Shown here piece after piece: positions 50,434 through 59,773 of a stretch of 64,000 nt of DNA. Source of the DNA: Acidimicrobiia bacterium. GTDB taxonomy: Bacteria > Actinomycetota > Acidimicrobiia > IMCC26256 > PALSA-555. The DNA is taken from assembly GCA_040881685.1 (NCBI GenBank), contig JBBECS010000036.1:1-64000 (forward strand). The letters run 5' to 3'. The position numbers were made by a program, and so were the translations under genes. The number at the start of each line of letters is the position of its first letter. Position 1 is the first letter of the stretch. A model generated the notes under the pieces. The model was given only the letters and a program-made list of their open reading frames with translations. It made no database searches and was not told the origin of the DNA.

Positions 50434-52002
50434 ATGGGCGGATCACCGACCGAGCGGGAGCAGGACCATGAGCGGTACCGCTCCGAGGGTTGGTGGCGCG
50501 AGGACAGGCTCACTGACGACGTGCACCGCTGGGCGTCGACGCAGGGTGACCGCGTCGCTGTCATTGACGAGCACCGGCGCATCACGTGGGCCGAGCTGTG
50601 GAACGAGGCCAGGGCCACGGCGGCGGCGCTCCAGCGCCTCGGCATCGGACCGGGCGACATCGTGTCGTCGCAGCTGCCGAACGGCGCGGACGTGGTGGTG
50701 CTGCACGTGGCCGTCGAACTCGTGGGCGGCGTCCACAACCCGCTCGCAGTCCAGTTCCGGGAGCACGAGATCGACCAGGTGTACGGACTGCTCGGCAGTC
50801 GTCTCGTGCTGCACCCGGGCACGTGGCGGGACGTCGACTACGGCGCCATCCAACGTGCGACCCAGGCCGCGACCGATGGACGGGTCGCGGCCGCGAGCGA
50901 CGTCCTGGGCGGGGAAGCGGTCGAAGGCGCGCCTGAGACGACACCATCCAAGGCGTCCGACGGTGCGTACATCCTCAACACGTCAGGCACGGTCGCCATG
51001 AAGGGTGTGCTACACAGCCATGAAGAGGCGCAATACTCGTCGCGCACCGTCGCCGAGATCGTCGCCCTCGGCCCTGATGACGTGGTGATGTGTGCGGTGC
51101 CGATGTCGTGGGGTGCGGGGCTGTGCTGGGGCCTGCGCTTCGCGCTGTTCAGCGGGGCGACCCTCGTCTCGATGGAGCGCTGGGACCCGCGCGCTGCCGC
51201 CGACCTCATCGACGCCGAGGGCGGCACGTTCATCTACGGCCCGCCCACGATGGCGCGCGACCTCGTCGACCTCGCCGACGAATGGCGCCCGGCCGGTCCG
51301 CTGACGATGATCTGCGCAGGCGCGCCGATCCCGCGCCAGATGTGCGTCGACGCCCGCGAGCGCCTCGGTCTGTCGCTCATCCCCGGCTACGGCCAGACCG
51401 AGCACCTCCACTCGGTGCTCGGTCGGCTCGACGACCCGATCGAGAAGCTCACCGGCTCCGACGGCCGCGCGCTGCCGAACGTGCAGGTGCGCGCGGTGGA
51501 CGACGACGGCAACGAGTGCGCTCCGGGCAACCCCGGCGAGCTCGAGTGCCGCGGCCCCAACGTGGCACTCGGCTACTTCAACCAGCCCGACCTCACCAAC
51601 GAGACATTCCGCCCCGACGGCTGGCAGACCACCCAAGACCTCGGCACCTTCGACGCCGACGGTTACCTGCGCATCGCCGGAAGGAAGCGCGACATCATCA
51701 TTCGCGGCGGGCTGAACGTCTCACCGCGAGAGGTGGAGGAGCTGCTGTTGCGCATCCCAGACGTGAAGGACGCCGCCGTGGTCGGTGTACCCGATGCCCG
51801 ATACGGCGAACGCATCTGCGCCTTCATCGTCCCGACGGGCAAGACGCCACCGACGGTGGACGAGATCACCACGGCATTCGGCGAGATGGGCGTCGCCAAG
51901 TACAAGTGGCCTGAGCGCATCGAGTCGATCGACGAGCTCCCCCTGACGACGACGGGGAAGGTCCGCCACCAAACCCTGCGGGATCAGCTCAGTGCCTCCT
52001 GA
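50434..52002 (+). CDS. Acyl-CoA synthetase (AMP-forming) with altered P-loop
   Basis: A 522-aa ANL-superfamily ligase. The A3 P-loop reads LNTSGTVAMKGVLHSHEE, where the usual TSGTTGxPKG is TSGTVAMKG, retaining the Lys. A5 GYGQTEH, A7/A8 TQDLGTFDADGYLRIAGRKRDIIIRGGLNVSPREVEE and A10 TTTGKVRHQTL are intact, so activity is likely. ATG 50434 is preferred; TTG 50395 would add 13 residues. It overlaps the downstream cyclase-ATPase gene by 11 bp, suggesting a regulator co-expressed with a metabolic enzyme. Confidence 0.83.
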   Translation: MGGSPTEREQDHERYRSEGWWREDRLTDDVHRWASTQGDRVAVIDEHRRITWAELWNEARATAAALQRLGIGPGDIVSSQLPNGADVVVLHVAVELVGGVHNPLAVQFREHEIDQVYGLLGSRLVLHPGTWRDVDYGAIQRATQAATDGRVAAASDVLGGEAVEGAPETTPSKASDGAYILNTSGTVAMKGVLHSHEEAQYSSRTVAEIVALGPDDVVMCAVPMSWGAGLCWGLRFALFSGATLVSMERWDPRAAADLIDAEGGTFIYGPPTMARDLVDLADEWRPAGPLTMICAGAPIPRQMCVDARERLGLSLIPGYGQTEHLHSVLGRLDDPIEKLTGSDGRALPNVQVRAVDDDGNECAPGNPGELECRGPNVALGYFNQPDLTNETFRPDGWQTTQDLGTFDADGYLRIAGRKRDIIIRGGLNVSPREVEELLLRIPDVKDAAVVGVPDARYGERICAFIVPTGKTPPTVDEITTAFGEMGVAKYKWPERIESIDELPLTTTGKVRHQTLRDQLSAS

Positions 52003-55000
52003 CGCATCACCGAGCGAGGCGGGCAAGGACGCCAAGGTCCTCCCCAAGGGGCTGGTGACGTTCCTCTTCACCGATCTCGAGGATTCGACCCGCTTGTGGG
52101 ACGAGCACCCCGACGTGATGCCGGCCGCGCTGGCGCGCCATGACGAGCTCCTTCGCGCCGCGGTCGAACGCCATGGCGGAGCAGTGGTCAAGACGACCGG
52201 CGACGGCCTGCTCGCCGTGCTGACGTCGTCGTCCGACGCGGTTGCCGCCGCCGCTGATGCACTCCGGCGACTCGCGACGGAGGAGTGGGGTGGCACCGGA
52301 GCGTTGCGCGTCCGCATCGGCATCCACACGGCCGACGCCGAGCCGCGTGACGGCGACTACCACGGCCCCGCGGTCAACCGCGGCGCTCGGTTGATGGCGG
52401 CGGCGCACGGGGGTCAGATCGTGCTCAGTCGCGCGAGCGCCGACGAGGTGCGCGACGCGCTGCCCCGCGACCTCGGGCTCCTCGATCTCGGCGACCATCG
52501 ACTTCGTGGGCTCAGCGGGCCGGAGCGCGTCTACCAGCTGACGGTCGCCGAGCTGCCCTCGCAGTTCCCGCCCCTCCAGACGCTCGATGCCTTCCCCGGC
52601 AGCTTGCGGCGCAAGGAGCCGTCGTTCGCCCGCCTCGACGATGGGCTCGCGGGCCGCGACGCCGAGGTCGACCGGCTCGAACGCGCGTGGCAGCAAGCCG
52701 GCGACGGCGCGGTGCAGGTGGCGCTCGTTGCGGGGGAGCCGGGGATCGGCAAGACGCGACTCGCGGCCGAGATCGCGCGGCGCGCCCACGAGCAGGGTGG
52801 CGTGGTGCTCTACGGCCGTTGCGACCAGGAGACGATCGTTCCGTACCAGCCCTTCGTCGAGGCGCTGCGCCCGCTGGTTGCCACGATCTCGCCCGCCGCG
52901 ATGCACGAACGGCTGCACGGCCTCGAGCAAGACCTCGCGCGCCTCTTCCCCGAGTTCCTCGGCCGGATCCCCGGAGAGGTGCGACCGATCTCGGGCGACC
53001 CCGAGACCGAGCGGTACCGCCTGTTCGAGGCGATGACGACGATGATCACCGGGGTCGCGGTCGGGCAGCCGGCGCTGCTGGTGCTCGACGACGTGCATTG
53101 GGCCGACCGGCCGACCTTGCAGCTGCTGCGCCACCTCGTGCGGGCGGCGCGCCGCGCCGCGCTGCTCGTCGTCATCTGTTACCGCGACGTCGAGCTCGCG
53201 CGCGACGCTCCGCTCGCCGACCTGCTCGCCGACCTGCGCCGCGAGTCGTTCGCAACGTGGGTGGCATTGCACGGCCTGTCCGTCGCGGAGAGCGCAGCGC
53301 TGCTCCAGGGCATCGCCGGGCACGTGCTCGAGGCCCCGCTCGTCGAGGCGTTGCACCGTGAGACGGGCGGGAACCCACTGTTCCTCGAGGAGCTGCTGCG
53401 CCACCTCATCGAGACGGGCGCGCTGGCGTCGACCGGCGGCGAGACCCGCGCGATCGATGTCGGGGCCCTCGACCTCCCCGCGGGGGTGCGCGAGGTCGTC
53501 GTGCGCCGCCTCGCGCGGCTGTCGCCCGTGGTGAACGACGTGCTGAGCGCGGCGGCCGTCGTGGGCTCGGACTTCGATGCGATGCTCCTCGGTCGCGCGA
53601 TCGAGCGTGCCACGGAGGAGGTCCTCAACGCGCTCGACGAAGCCGGGGCAGCAGGGCTCGTCGCCGAAGATGCGGGCGGCGCGGGGCGGTACACGTTCTC
53701 GCACGCCTTGATCCGCCAGACGCTCTACGGCGAGCTCGGCGTCGCCCGGCGCGCGCAGCTGCATGCCCGGGTGGGCGAGGCGCTGGAAGCGACTCGGGGG
53801 CTTCCGGTCGGTGCCGCCGTGCTCGCACAGCATTTCACCCGGGCCTTGCCACTGGTCGACGTCGGGAAGGCCATCGAGTACACGACGAAGGCGGGCCACG
53901 ACGCGGCGGCCGACCTCGTCTTCGACGATGCCGTCGCGTTCTTCGAGCGTGCGCTCGAGCTACTGGAGCAGCACGCGCCGACCGACGCGATTCGACGCGT
54001 CGACCTGCTCATCGATCGCGCCGAAGCGCTCGTGAGCGTCGACGAGCGCGCGGGCATCGAGGCCGCGTTGGAGGCCGTGCACGAGGCCCGCGCCATGGCC
54101 TCACCGGAGCGCTTGGGGCGCGTGGTCGTGGTGTTCGCGGAGCCTGGCTACGGCGCGATGGCCTACCCCTCCGAGGTGACCGAGTTGCTCCGCGAGGCCG
54201 TCGCCGCGCTCGGCGACGGGCACCCCGCGCTGCGGGCTCGCTTGATCGCCATCCAGGCGTTCAAGAGCGCGTCGTACCAGCTCCCCGTCGGAGCCGGCTG
54301 GGAGCTGACCGGCGAGGCCCTCCGACTAGCGCGCACCGCCGATGACTCCTTCACGCTGGCCAACGCACTGCATGCGCGTGCGACCAGCCTCGAAGGGAGT
54401 CCCGATGTCGCCGATCGCATCGCTCTCGGCGAGGAGCTGGTCGAGCTCGGACGGAGCCTCGGCGCGGCACCGACCACGTTCGGACTCCGTGTCCTCGCGC
54501 GGGCCCACATCGAGGCGGGTGACGCCATCGCGTTGTCGGCGACGATCGCGGAGCTCGGTCGCGTCGGCACCGAGCTCCGGTGGCTGCCCGCCCGGCTCTT
54601 CCACGCGCAATGGAGCGCAACGGTCGCGCTGCTCGAGGGTCGCTTCGACGAGGTCGGCACCTACGCCGAGGCGATGCGGGGGTACGAACGTGCCTACCAG
54701 GCCGCGGCAGGGATGCTCGCGGTCCAGAGCTTCTTCCTGGCACGCGAGCGCGGCGAGGTCAGGGACGCGCACGGGCTGGCCGGAGTAGCAGAGCAGCACG
54801 TCCACACCATCTATCCGCGCGCGCTCTTCGCGGCCTCGTTGCACGCGTCGGGCGACGCGGACGGCGCGCGCGCCGTGCTCGAGCGGCTGGGCGCCGCGGG
54901 GTTCCACCGCGACGCGCGCGAGAGCGGATGGGCGGGCGGCCTCGCCCTCCTGGCCGAGATCGCGAGCGACTGTGATCCGGGTTCGGCCCGCGAGCTCTAC

Positions 55001-55339
55001 GAACTGTTGAGCCCGTACGCAGGCCGCTTGGCGGTTGCCTTGGGTGGCTTGGCCTGTCTCGGCGCGGCCGACCGCTACCTTGGCATGCTTGCCGCCGCGC
55101 GGCGGCAGTGGGATGTCGCCACTGCGCACTTCGACAACGCGCTCGTTCTGGAGGAGCGGATCGGCGGTCGGGCGCTCCTTCCCCGCACGCAGTACTGGCG
55201 GGCACGCGCACTCCGCGCCCGCGGTGCACCTGATGATGTGCGTGACGCGCGAGCGATCCTCGAAGCTGTGGTCGACGAGTCGGCGCGTCTCGGTATGCGT
55301 CAGCTGGGCGAGCAGGCCTCGGCGCTGGCGAACGAGTGA
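51992..55339 (+). CDS. Class III adenylyl cyclase fused to AAA/STAND-type ATPase
   Basis: An 1115-aa signalling protein. Residues about 15-185 are a class III cyclase domain: first metal Asp in FLFTDLEDSTRLW, KTTGDG with the second metal Asp and adenine Lys, and NRGARLMAAAHGGQIVLS. A P-loop NTPase follows, with Walker A GEPGIGKT (about residue 247) and Walker B LLVLDDVHWAD (about 365), then an about 650-residue helical repeat region (TPR-like). It likely senses a signal through the repeats and couples ATP binding to cAMP synthesis. No LuxR HTH is seen at the C-terminus. GTG 51992 overlaps the ligase gene. Confidence 0.85.
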   Translation: MPPDASPSEAGKDAKVLPKGLVTFLFTDLEDSTRLWDEHPDVMPAALARHDELLRAAVERHGGAVVKTTGDGLLAVLTSSSDAVAAAADALRRLATEEWGGTGALRVRIGIHTADAEPRDGDYHGPAVNRGARLMAAAHGGQIVLSRASADEVRDALPRDLGLLDLGDHRLRGLSGPERVYQLTVAELPSQFPPLQTLDAFPGSLRRKEPSFARLDDGLAGRDAEVDRLERAWQQAGDGAVQVALVAGEPGIGKTRLAAEIARRAHEQGGVVLYGRCDQETIVPYQPFVEALRPLVATISPAAMHERLHGLEQDLARLFPEFLGRIPGEVRPISGDPETERYRLFEAMTTMITGVAVGQPALLVLDDVHWADRPTLQLLRHLVRAARRAALLVVICYRDVELARDAPLADLLADLRRESFATWVALHGLSVAESAALLQGIAGHVLEAPLVEALHRETGGNPLFLEELLRHLIETGALASTGGETRAIDVGALDLPAGVREVVVRRLARLSPVVNDVLSAAAVVGSDFDAMLLGRAIERATEEVLNALDEAGAAGLVAEDAGGAGRYTFSHALIRQTLYGELGVARRAQLHARVGEALEATRGLPVGAAVLAQHFTRALPLVDVGKAIEYTTKAGHDAAADLVFDDAVAFFERALELLEQHAPTDAIRRVDLLIDRAEALVSVDERAGIEAALEAVHEARAMASPERLGRVVVVFAEPGYGAMAYPSEVTELLREAVAALGDGHPALRARLIAIQAFKSASYQLPVGAGWELTGEALRLARTADDSFTLANALHARATSLEGSPDVADRIALGEELVELGRSLGAAPTTFGLRVLARAHIEAGDAIALSATIAELGRVGTELRWLPARLFHAQWSATVALLEGRFDEVGTYAEAMRGYERAYQAAAGMLAVQSFFLARERGEVRDAHGLAGVAEQHVHTIYPRALFAASLHASGDADGARAVLERLGAAGFHRDARESGWAGGLALLAEIASDCDPGSARELYELLSPYAGRLAVALGGLACLGAADRYLGMLAAARRQWDVATAHFDNALVLEERIGGRALLPRTQYWRARALRARGAPDDVRDARAILEAVVDESARLGMRQLGEQASALANE

Positions 55340-55397
55340 AGGATGGCGTGGATACGCCGGCGAAGCCTCGGCCCAGACCGCCTGGCTCGATTGCGCG

Positions 55398-55877
55398 TTA
55401 CTTGGCGTTGAGGATGCTGGCCTGGAACTCTTCCTGCGAAAGCGGCACGAAGACCACGACGCTGATCTGTCGCGGACCTGCAGCGCTGTGGATCTCGAAG
55501 TCTTCGGTGACCCCGCTCACCCACACCGTGTCGATCGGCAGCGGCTCGTCACCGCTCATCGCGAGTTCGATCGCAGTCGTGTAGCCGTCGCGGAACACGC
55601 GGTCGACGTTCTTGCCGCCGAGCGCGCTGAAGTCGGCGAGCCAGTGCTCGTAGAAGTGCGATGCCGTGCCCACGTCGCGCGGGAGGCGCTGCGTGGCGTC
55701 CTTGGCTTCGTTGGCCCGCTCGATGTGGGCTGTGATTTCCGACAGCGGCTGGTCGTCGTACTCGCTCATCAAGTCGAGCGCGTGCCGATACGTGGCGCGC
55801 AGCTCGTCGGGTGTGCCACTGAGGTACTCATCGAGGGCCTCGACCTGCGGGATCTTGAACACGTCAGGGTGTGGCAT
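55398..55877 (-). CDS. Hypothetical protein
   Basis: A 159-aa soluble protein: an N-terminal helical half (VEALDEYLSGTPDELRATYRHALDLMSEYDDQPLSEITAHIERANEA) and a C-terminal beta half ending VVVFVPLSQEEFQASILNAK. Its convincing amino-acid composition and isolated minus-strand position suggest a real gene. Family not recognised. Confidence 0.6.
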   Translation of the reverse strand: MPHPDVFKIPQVEALDEYLSGTPDELRATYRHALDLMSEYDDQPLSEITAHIERANEAKDATQRLPRDVGTASHFYEHWLADFSALGGKNVDRVFRDGYTTAIELAMSGDEPLPIDTVWVSGVTEDFEIHSAAGPRQISVVVFVPLSQEEFQASILNAK

Positions 55878-55987
55878 CGGTCGTCTCTCCCCCTCGCCGC
55901 GAAAGGAGCGGCGTCCGCCGGGATCCTAGGTGCCGAGCGTTCTGCGTGCGTCGAGATCATGAAGCGGATCCACGAACTCCGGTACTG

Positions 55988-57430
55988 CTACGCGCCGGGA
56001 AGTACGTCGACAAACCGGACCGTGCGGGGCTTCTTGAACGAAGCCATGCGCTCACCGCAGTAGTGGATCAGCTCGTCCTCGGAAAGACTCATGCCCGGTT
56101 TCGTGACCACGAGTGCTTGCACGACCTCACCCCATTCGGAATTGGCAACTCCAATGACCTCGCAGGCTGCGACCGCTGGGTGTTCCTTGATCCGTGCCGC
56201 CACTTCGGCTGGATAGATGTTTTCGCTCCCTGACTTGATGAGGCGGTCCATCGAGCCGAGCCAGGTGAGCGAGCCGTCTTCTTTTCGGCGCGCGAGGTCA
56301 TTGGTGTGGTGCCAGTGGCCCGTCCGTCGTTTCGCGTTCAGCTCAGCGCGCTCGTAGTACTTCTTCATCGTCGTCGGGCCCCTGGCGATGAGCTCGCCGA
56401 CCTCGTCTGCTGGCAGTTCGGTGCCCTTTTCGTCCACGACGCGTGCCTGCACGCCATGGGGAGGACGGCTGCCCAGTGCGTGGTACGTGAGCATGCCCAT
56501 CGTCTCGGTTTGGCCGTAGCCGCCGGGTTGCGTGTCCCATGGACTTGTGCCGAGGGTGACCATCGCGTCCCATGCGGGGTTGCGGGATGGTGAGCGGAGG
56601 CTCTTGAGGTCGTACTTGCGGACCTTGTTGAGCTCGACGATCTCGTTGATGGTTTTGTCGATGAAGTAGGCCGTGGTGCAGCGCTCGGTCTGGATGAGGC
56701 GGCAGATCTCTTCGCCGTCGACGCGTCGCGCGAAGACGTTCGTGCCGCCCCGGTGGAAGGTGCCGATGAGGTTCATCAGGCCGGCTACATGGAACATCGG
56801 CTCGCTCGCGAGGTACTTGGTCTCGTAGGTGAAGTCGTGGGTTGTGCTCCAGACGAGCGACTGCCAGAGCATCGCCGTCTGGCTGAGCAATGCGCCGTTT
56901 GGGGTGCATTCGAACGCAGCCGTGTAGAGCATGAGTGCCGACGCCGCGGCGTCGACCAGGACGTCCGGATCAACGGGGGAGGCGTCGACAAGTAGCGCCT
57001 CGAACTCGCCGTTGTCGTGCTGGATCCAAGTCGCCGCGTGTGCCGCCTTCTCGCGCGCAGCGCTCACCCGTTCGCCGATCTCCTCCTCTTGCCAGATCAC
57101 GATCTTCGGCTTCGAGTCGTCGAGCACGAACGCCATCTCGTCGGCGCTATTGCGCCAGTTCACCGGGCAACAGATGGCGCCGAGCTTCGCGGTGGCCAGG
57201 AGTGTCTCGAGGAATCGATGGCAGTTCTGCCCCAGCCAAAGCACGCGCTCGCCCTCGGTCACGCCGAGGTCGGCAAGCGCGTTCGCCAGACGGTTCACCC
57301 GTTCGTCGAGCTCGGGATATGTGAAGCGGTGTGTGCCGCAGACAACCGCGGTGCGCTCGGGATACGAGCGGCGCTGCTCGCGCAGGACATCGCCGAGGGT
57401 GAGGGAGTGGATGACGTCGATGCCGGCCAC
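55988..57430 (-). CDS. Degenerate AMP-forming acyl-CoA ligase-like protein
   Basis: A 480-aa ANL-superfamily protein with intact A5 (GGYGQTETMG), A7 (HTNDLARRKEDG) and A8 (LIKSGSENIYPAEVAARI), but the P-loop region reads MLYTAAFECTPNGALLSQ (no SGTTG, no Lys), and the protein stops at PRTVRFVDVLPGA just before the A10 motif, so the catalytic Lys is absent. Bases beyond the stop, in another frame, read ARSSTGVRGS, like a decayed A10. It is either a decaying gene or a ligase-fold protein with another role. It follows an aldehyde dehydrogenase by 6 bp. Confidence 0.78.
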   Translation of the reverse strand: MAGIDVIHSLTLGDVLREQRRSYPERTAVVCGTHRFTYPELDERVNRLANALADLGVTEGERVLWLGQNCHRFLETLLATAKLGAICCPVNWRNSADEMAFVLDDSKPKIVIWQEEEIGERVSAAREKAAHAATWIQHDNGEFEALLVDASPVDPDVLVDAAASALMLYTAAFECTPNGALLSQTAMLWQSLVWSTTHDFTYETKYLASEPMFHVAGLMNLIGTFHRGGTNVFARRVDGEEICRLIQTERCTTAYFIDKTINEIVELNKVRKYDLKSLRSPSRNPAWDAMVTLGTSPWDTQPGGYGQTETMGMLTYHALGSRPPHGVQARVVDEKGTELPADEVGELIARGPTTMKKYYERAELNAKRRTGHWHHTNDLARRKEDGSLTWLGSMDRLIKSGSENIYPAEVAARIKEHPAVAACEVIGVANSEWGEVVQALVVTKPGMSLSEDELIHYCGERMASFKKPRTVRFVDVLPGA

Positions 57431-57436
57431 GATGCC

Positions 57437-58906
57437 TCAGCCGCCCTCCGCGGGCCAGTACACGGTCTTGAGCTCCAGGTACTCGTGCAGCCCGTGGTCG
57501 GAGAGCTCACGGCCGAGGCCGCTGCGCTTGAAGCCGCCGAACGTGCCGTTGAGGCTCAGGCCGCCGGCGCCGCCGTTCACGTTCACCATGCCGATGCGCA
57601 GCCGCTGCGCCACTGCCATCGCCCGCTCGGTGCTGGCGCTCCACACCCACGAGCACAACCCGTAACGCGAGTCGTTGGCGATGCGCACCGCGTCGTCCGC
57701 GTCGCGGAACGGGATCACGCAGGCGACAGGCCCAAAGATCTCGTCCTGGGCGACTGGCCACGAGTTGTCCACGTCGACGAGCAGCGTCGGCTCTAGGAAG
57801 TAGCCGCGTTCGAGGTGCGCCGGCCGCTTGCCCCCGAAGGCGACGGACGCACCATCGTCGAGGCCTGACTGGATGTAGTGCTCGGCCCGGGCGCGCTGCG
57901 ACTCACGGATGAGCGGGCCCATCGCAACGGTCGGGTCGGCCGGGTCGCCCACCTTCACGCCGGCGAGCGTGTCGACCATGCGCGCGACGAAGTCGTCGTG
58001 CACCGACTGCTCCACGAGCATGCGGGTCGGGTTGCCGCAACCCTGCCCCTGGTGGCGGATGTACTGGTTGGCCGCGGCCGCACCGATGGTGTCGATGTCG
58101 GCGTCGGCGAACACGATGTACGGCGCCTTGCCGCCGAGCTCAAGCAGCAAGCGCTTCACCGAGTCGGATGCCTGGCCCATGATGCGGCTGCCGACCACGT
58201 CGGAGCCGGTGAACGTAACCATGTCGACGGCCGGGTGCGACGTGAGCTCCTCGCCCGCGGCGGCGTCGCCGGTAACCACGTTCACCACGCCCGGCGGGAA
58301 GTCGGCCGTCTCGAGCACTTCGGCGAGCGCGAATGCTTCTAGCGGCGTGTACGGCGACGGCTTCAGCACCACCGTGTTGCCCATGGCGAGCGCGGGACCG
58401 AGCTTCCAGAGGTTGAGGTACATCGGGAAGTTGAACGGCGTGATCGCCGCCACCACACCGACCGGCACCTTGAAGATGGCGCCGTCGCCGGCGATCGACG
58501 GGTCGTTCAGCGGTTCGACGTACGGGAACGTGGCGGCACGCTCGGCCCAGTGGGTGAAATGGTTGATGCCGACGGTCGTCTGTGTCGAGTTCGCCAGGTC
58601 GACCACCGAACCGGCTTCGGCGATGTTGAGCTCCGCGAACGCAGGCTGGCGCTTCATCATCTCTTCTGCGGCGCGCAGCATGAGCTTGGATCGTTCTTGC
58701 GGCGTGAGTCGACCCCACGGTCTGTCATCGAACGCGGTGCGCGCCGCGAGGACGGCCTTCGTCACGTCCTTCGTCGACGCCTGCGGTACCTGTCCGATGA
58801 TCTCCTCGGTCGCCGGGTTGATGACCTCGAGAGTTTCCGCGCCGGTCCCGTCCTCCCACTTCCCGTCGATGAAGAGCCGGTACTCCCAACGGAAGCCGGC
58901 ACTCAT
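57437..58906 (-). CDS. Aldehyde dehydrogenase
   Basis: A 489-aa NAD(P)-dependent ALDH: VVAAITPFNFPMYLNLWKLGPALAMGNTVVLKPSPYTPL (coenzyme binding), FTGSDVVGSRI, LLLELGGKAPYIV (Glu base) and RHQGQGCGNPTRMLVE (catalytic Cys in GQGC). The C-terminal ENGLG-like segment is SGLGRELSDHGLHEYLELK. It is of betaine/general aldehyde DH type. It leads the two-gene unit with the ligase-like gene. Confidence 0.88.
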   Translation of the reverse strand: MSAGFRWEYRLFIDGKWEDGTGAETLEVINPATEEIIGQVPQASTKDVTKAVLAARTAFDDRPWGRLTPQERSKLMLRAAEEMMKRQPAFAELNIAEAGSVVDLANSTQTTVGINHFTHWAERAATFPYVEPLNDPSIAGDGAIFKVPVGVVAAITPFNFPMYLNLWKLGPALAMGNTVVLKPSPYTPLEAFALAEVLETADFPPGVVNVVTGDAAAGEELTSHPAVDMVTFTGSDVVGSRIMGQASDSVKRLLLELGGKAPYIVFADADIDTIGAAAANQYIRHQGQGCGNPTRMLVEQSVHDDFVARMVDTLAGVKVGDPADPTVAMGPLIRESQRARAEHYIQSGLDDGASVAFGGKRPAHLERGYFLEPTLLVDVDNSWPVAQDEIFGPVACVIPFRDADDAVRIANDSRYGLCSWVWSASTERAMAVAQRLRIGMVNVNGGAGGLSLNGTFGGFKRSGLGRELSDHGLHEYLELKTVYWPAEGG

Positions 58907-58935
58907 GGCGATGACCTCGCCGTACGCTTGCCGAC

Positions 58936-59145
58936 GTGACGGATCGTTATCGCCGCCGGTACGGCGTCATCTTCCGACGCGGGAACCTCGGCGGACCACC
59001 AGACGGAGACCCACGAATCGGTCCCGTCAACGACGGCGGTCGCGACGCGCCCATGGGACCGCGCGATCAGACCTTCTTCAAGCACTTTTTCTGGGTGGCC
59101 GCGGTCATCGCGGTCGGGCTGATCGTCTGGATTCTTGTCGAGTAG
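58936..59145 (+). CDS. Small single-pass membrane protein
   Basis: A 69-aa protein starting GTG 58936, Gly/Arg-rich N-terminus (GVIFRRGNLGGPPDGDP) and a C-terminal transmembrane helix (FFWVAAVIAVGLIVWILVE). It is divergent from the aldehyde dehydrogenase. The helix and the polarity look genuine. Not recognised. Confidence 0.5.
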   Translation: MTDRYRRRYGVIFRRGNLGGPPDGDPRIGPVNDGGRDAPMGPRDQTFFKHFFWVAAVIAVGLIVWILVE

Positions 59146-59152
59146 CTCGGCT

Positions 59153-59311
59153 TCAGCCCGGCGGGGGAACGAGCTCACGAACTTCCGCGTAGCGCTCGGG
59201 CGCACCGGGTTCACCAGCGGTGAACTGCGCCGCGTCGTCGCCAGACTCGAACGGTCCGACGATCTTGTCCGGCGAGGTGTGCGCCGGACCACACATGACG
59301 ACGTAAGGCAT
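59153..59311 (-). CDS. Small hypothetical protein
   Basis: A 52-aa frame MPYVVMCGPAHTSPDKIVGP... with a compact hydrophobic start and acidic/Ala-rich end (GDDAAQFTAGEPGAPERYAEV). A plausible small cytosolic protein; a longer frame exists upstream without appeal. Low certainty. Confidence 0.4.
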   Translation of the reverse strand: MPYVVMCGPAHTSPDKIVGPFESGDDAAQFTAGEPGAPERYAEVRELVPPPG

Positions 59312-59330
59312 TCGCTCACGATACCGAGCC

Positions 59331-59759
59331 TCAGTTCGCCTTGGCGCGCTCGTTGATCGCGTTGGCCAATGCATCGCCATCGCGCGGCACATGGAGGCCG
59401 CCGGTCGAACCGTCGGCGAATGTGACCGTCAGCATCGGTTTCTCGTACGCGGCACCTGCGACTTGGTCGAAGGACCACGCCGCACTCACCGCCTTCGGCC
59501 TCCCAAGCACGGTCTTCACCGGGAAGAACAGCACTCGTCGATCGGACACGCCAAGGATCCCGGTGCGATCGATCTTGGCTGCTTCACTCCCGGCGGGGTC
59601 ATCCGTCGCCTGGTCGGCCGTGGCCTCGTACCGTGTCGGCGCGATTCGGTCGGCGAGGTGGAGGACGCCCTTCCCGAGCCCGTAGCAGGCATCGATCACG
59701 GCTTCGCCTGGCTCCAGGTCATCGTGGTCGGCGATCTTCTTGACGAACTGCTTCGGCAT
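59331..59759 (-). CDS. PH-like-domain hypothetical protein
   Basis: A 142-aa protein with a bacterial PH-like beta pattern in the second half: GILGVSDRRVLFFPVKTVLGRPKAVSAAWSFDQVAGAAYEKPMLTVTFADGSTGGLHVPRDGDALANAINE. Such domains occur in many actinobacterial proteins of unknown function. Starts at ATG 59759, just after the amidohydrolase gene's stop on the same strand. Confidence 0.68.
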   Translation of the reverse strand: MPKQFVKKIADHDDLEPGEAVIDACYGLGKGVLHLADRIAPTRYEATADQATDDPAGSEAAKIDRTGILGVSDRRVLFFPVKTVLGRPKAVSAAWSFDQVAGAAYEKPMLTVTFADGSTGGLHVPRDGDALANAINERAKAN

Positions 59760-59773
59760 GGGACCAGGATCGC

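Noticed and set aside
52007-53899. 630-aa open frame on the minus strand under the cyclase-ATPase gene
   Set aside because: It is the antisense shadow of a strongly coding gene with clear cyclase and Walker motifs; Arg/His/Leu-rich composition and no recognisable domain. Similar long shadows at 418-1338, 2065-3459, 10014-11222, 43289-44773 and 23999-25318 were rejected for the same reason.
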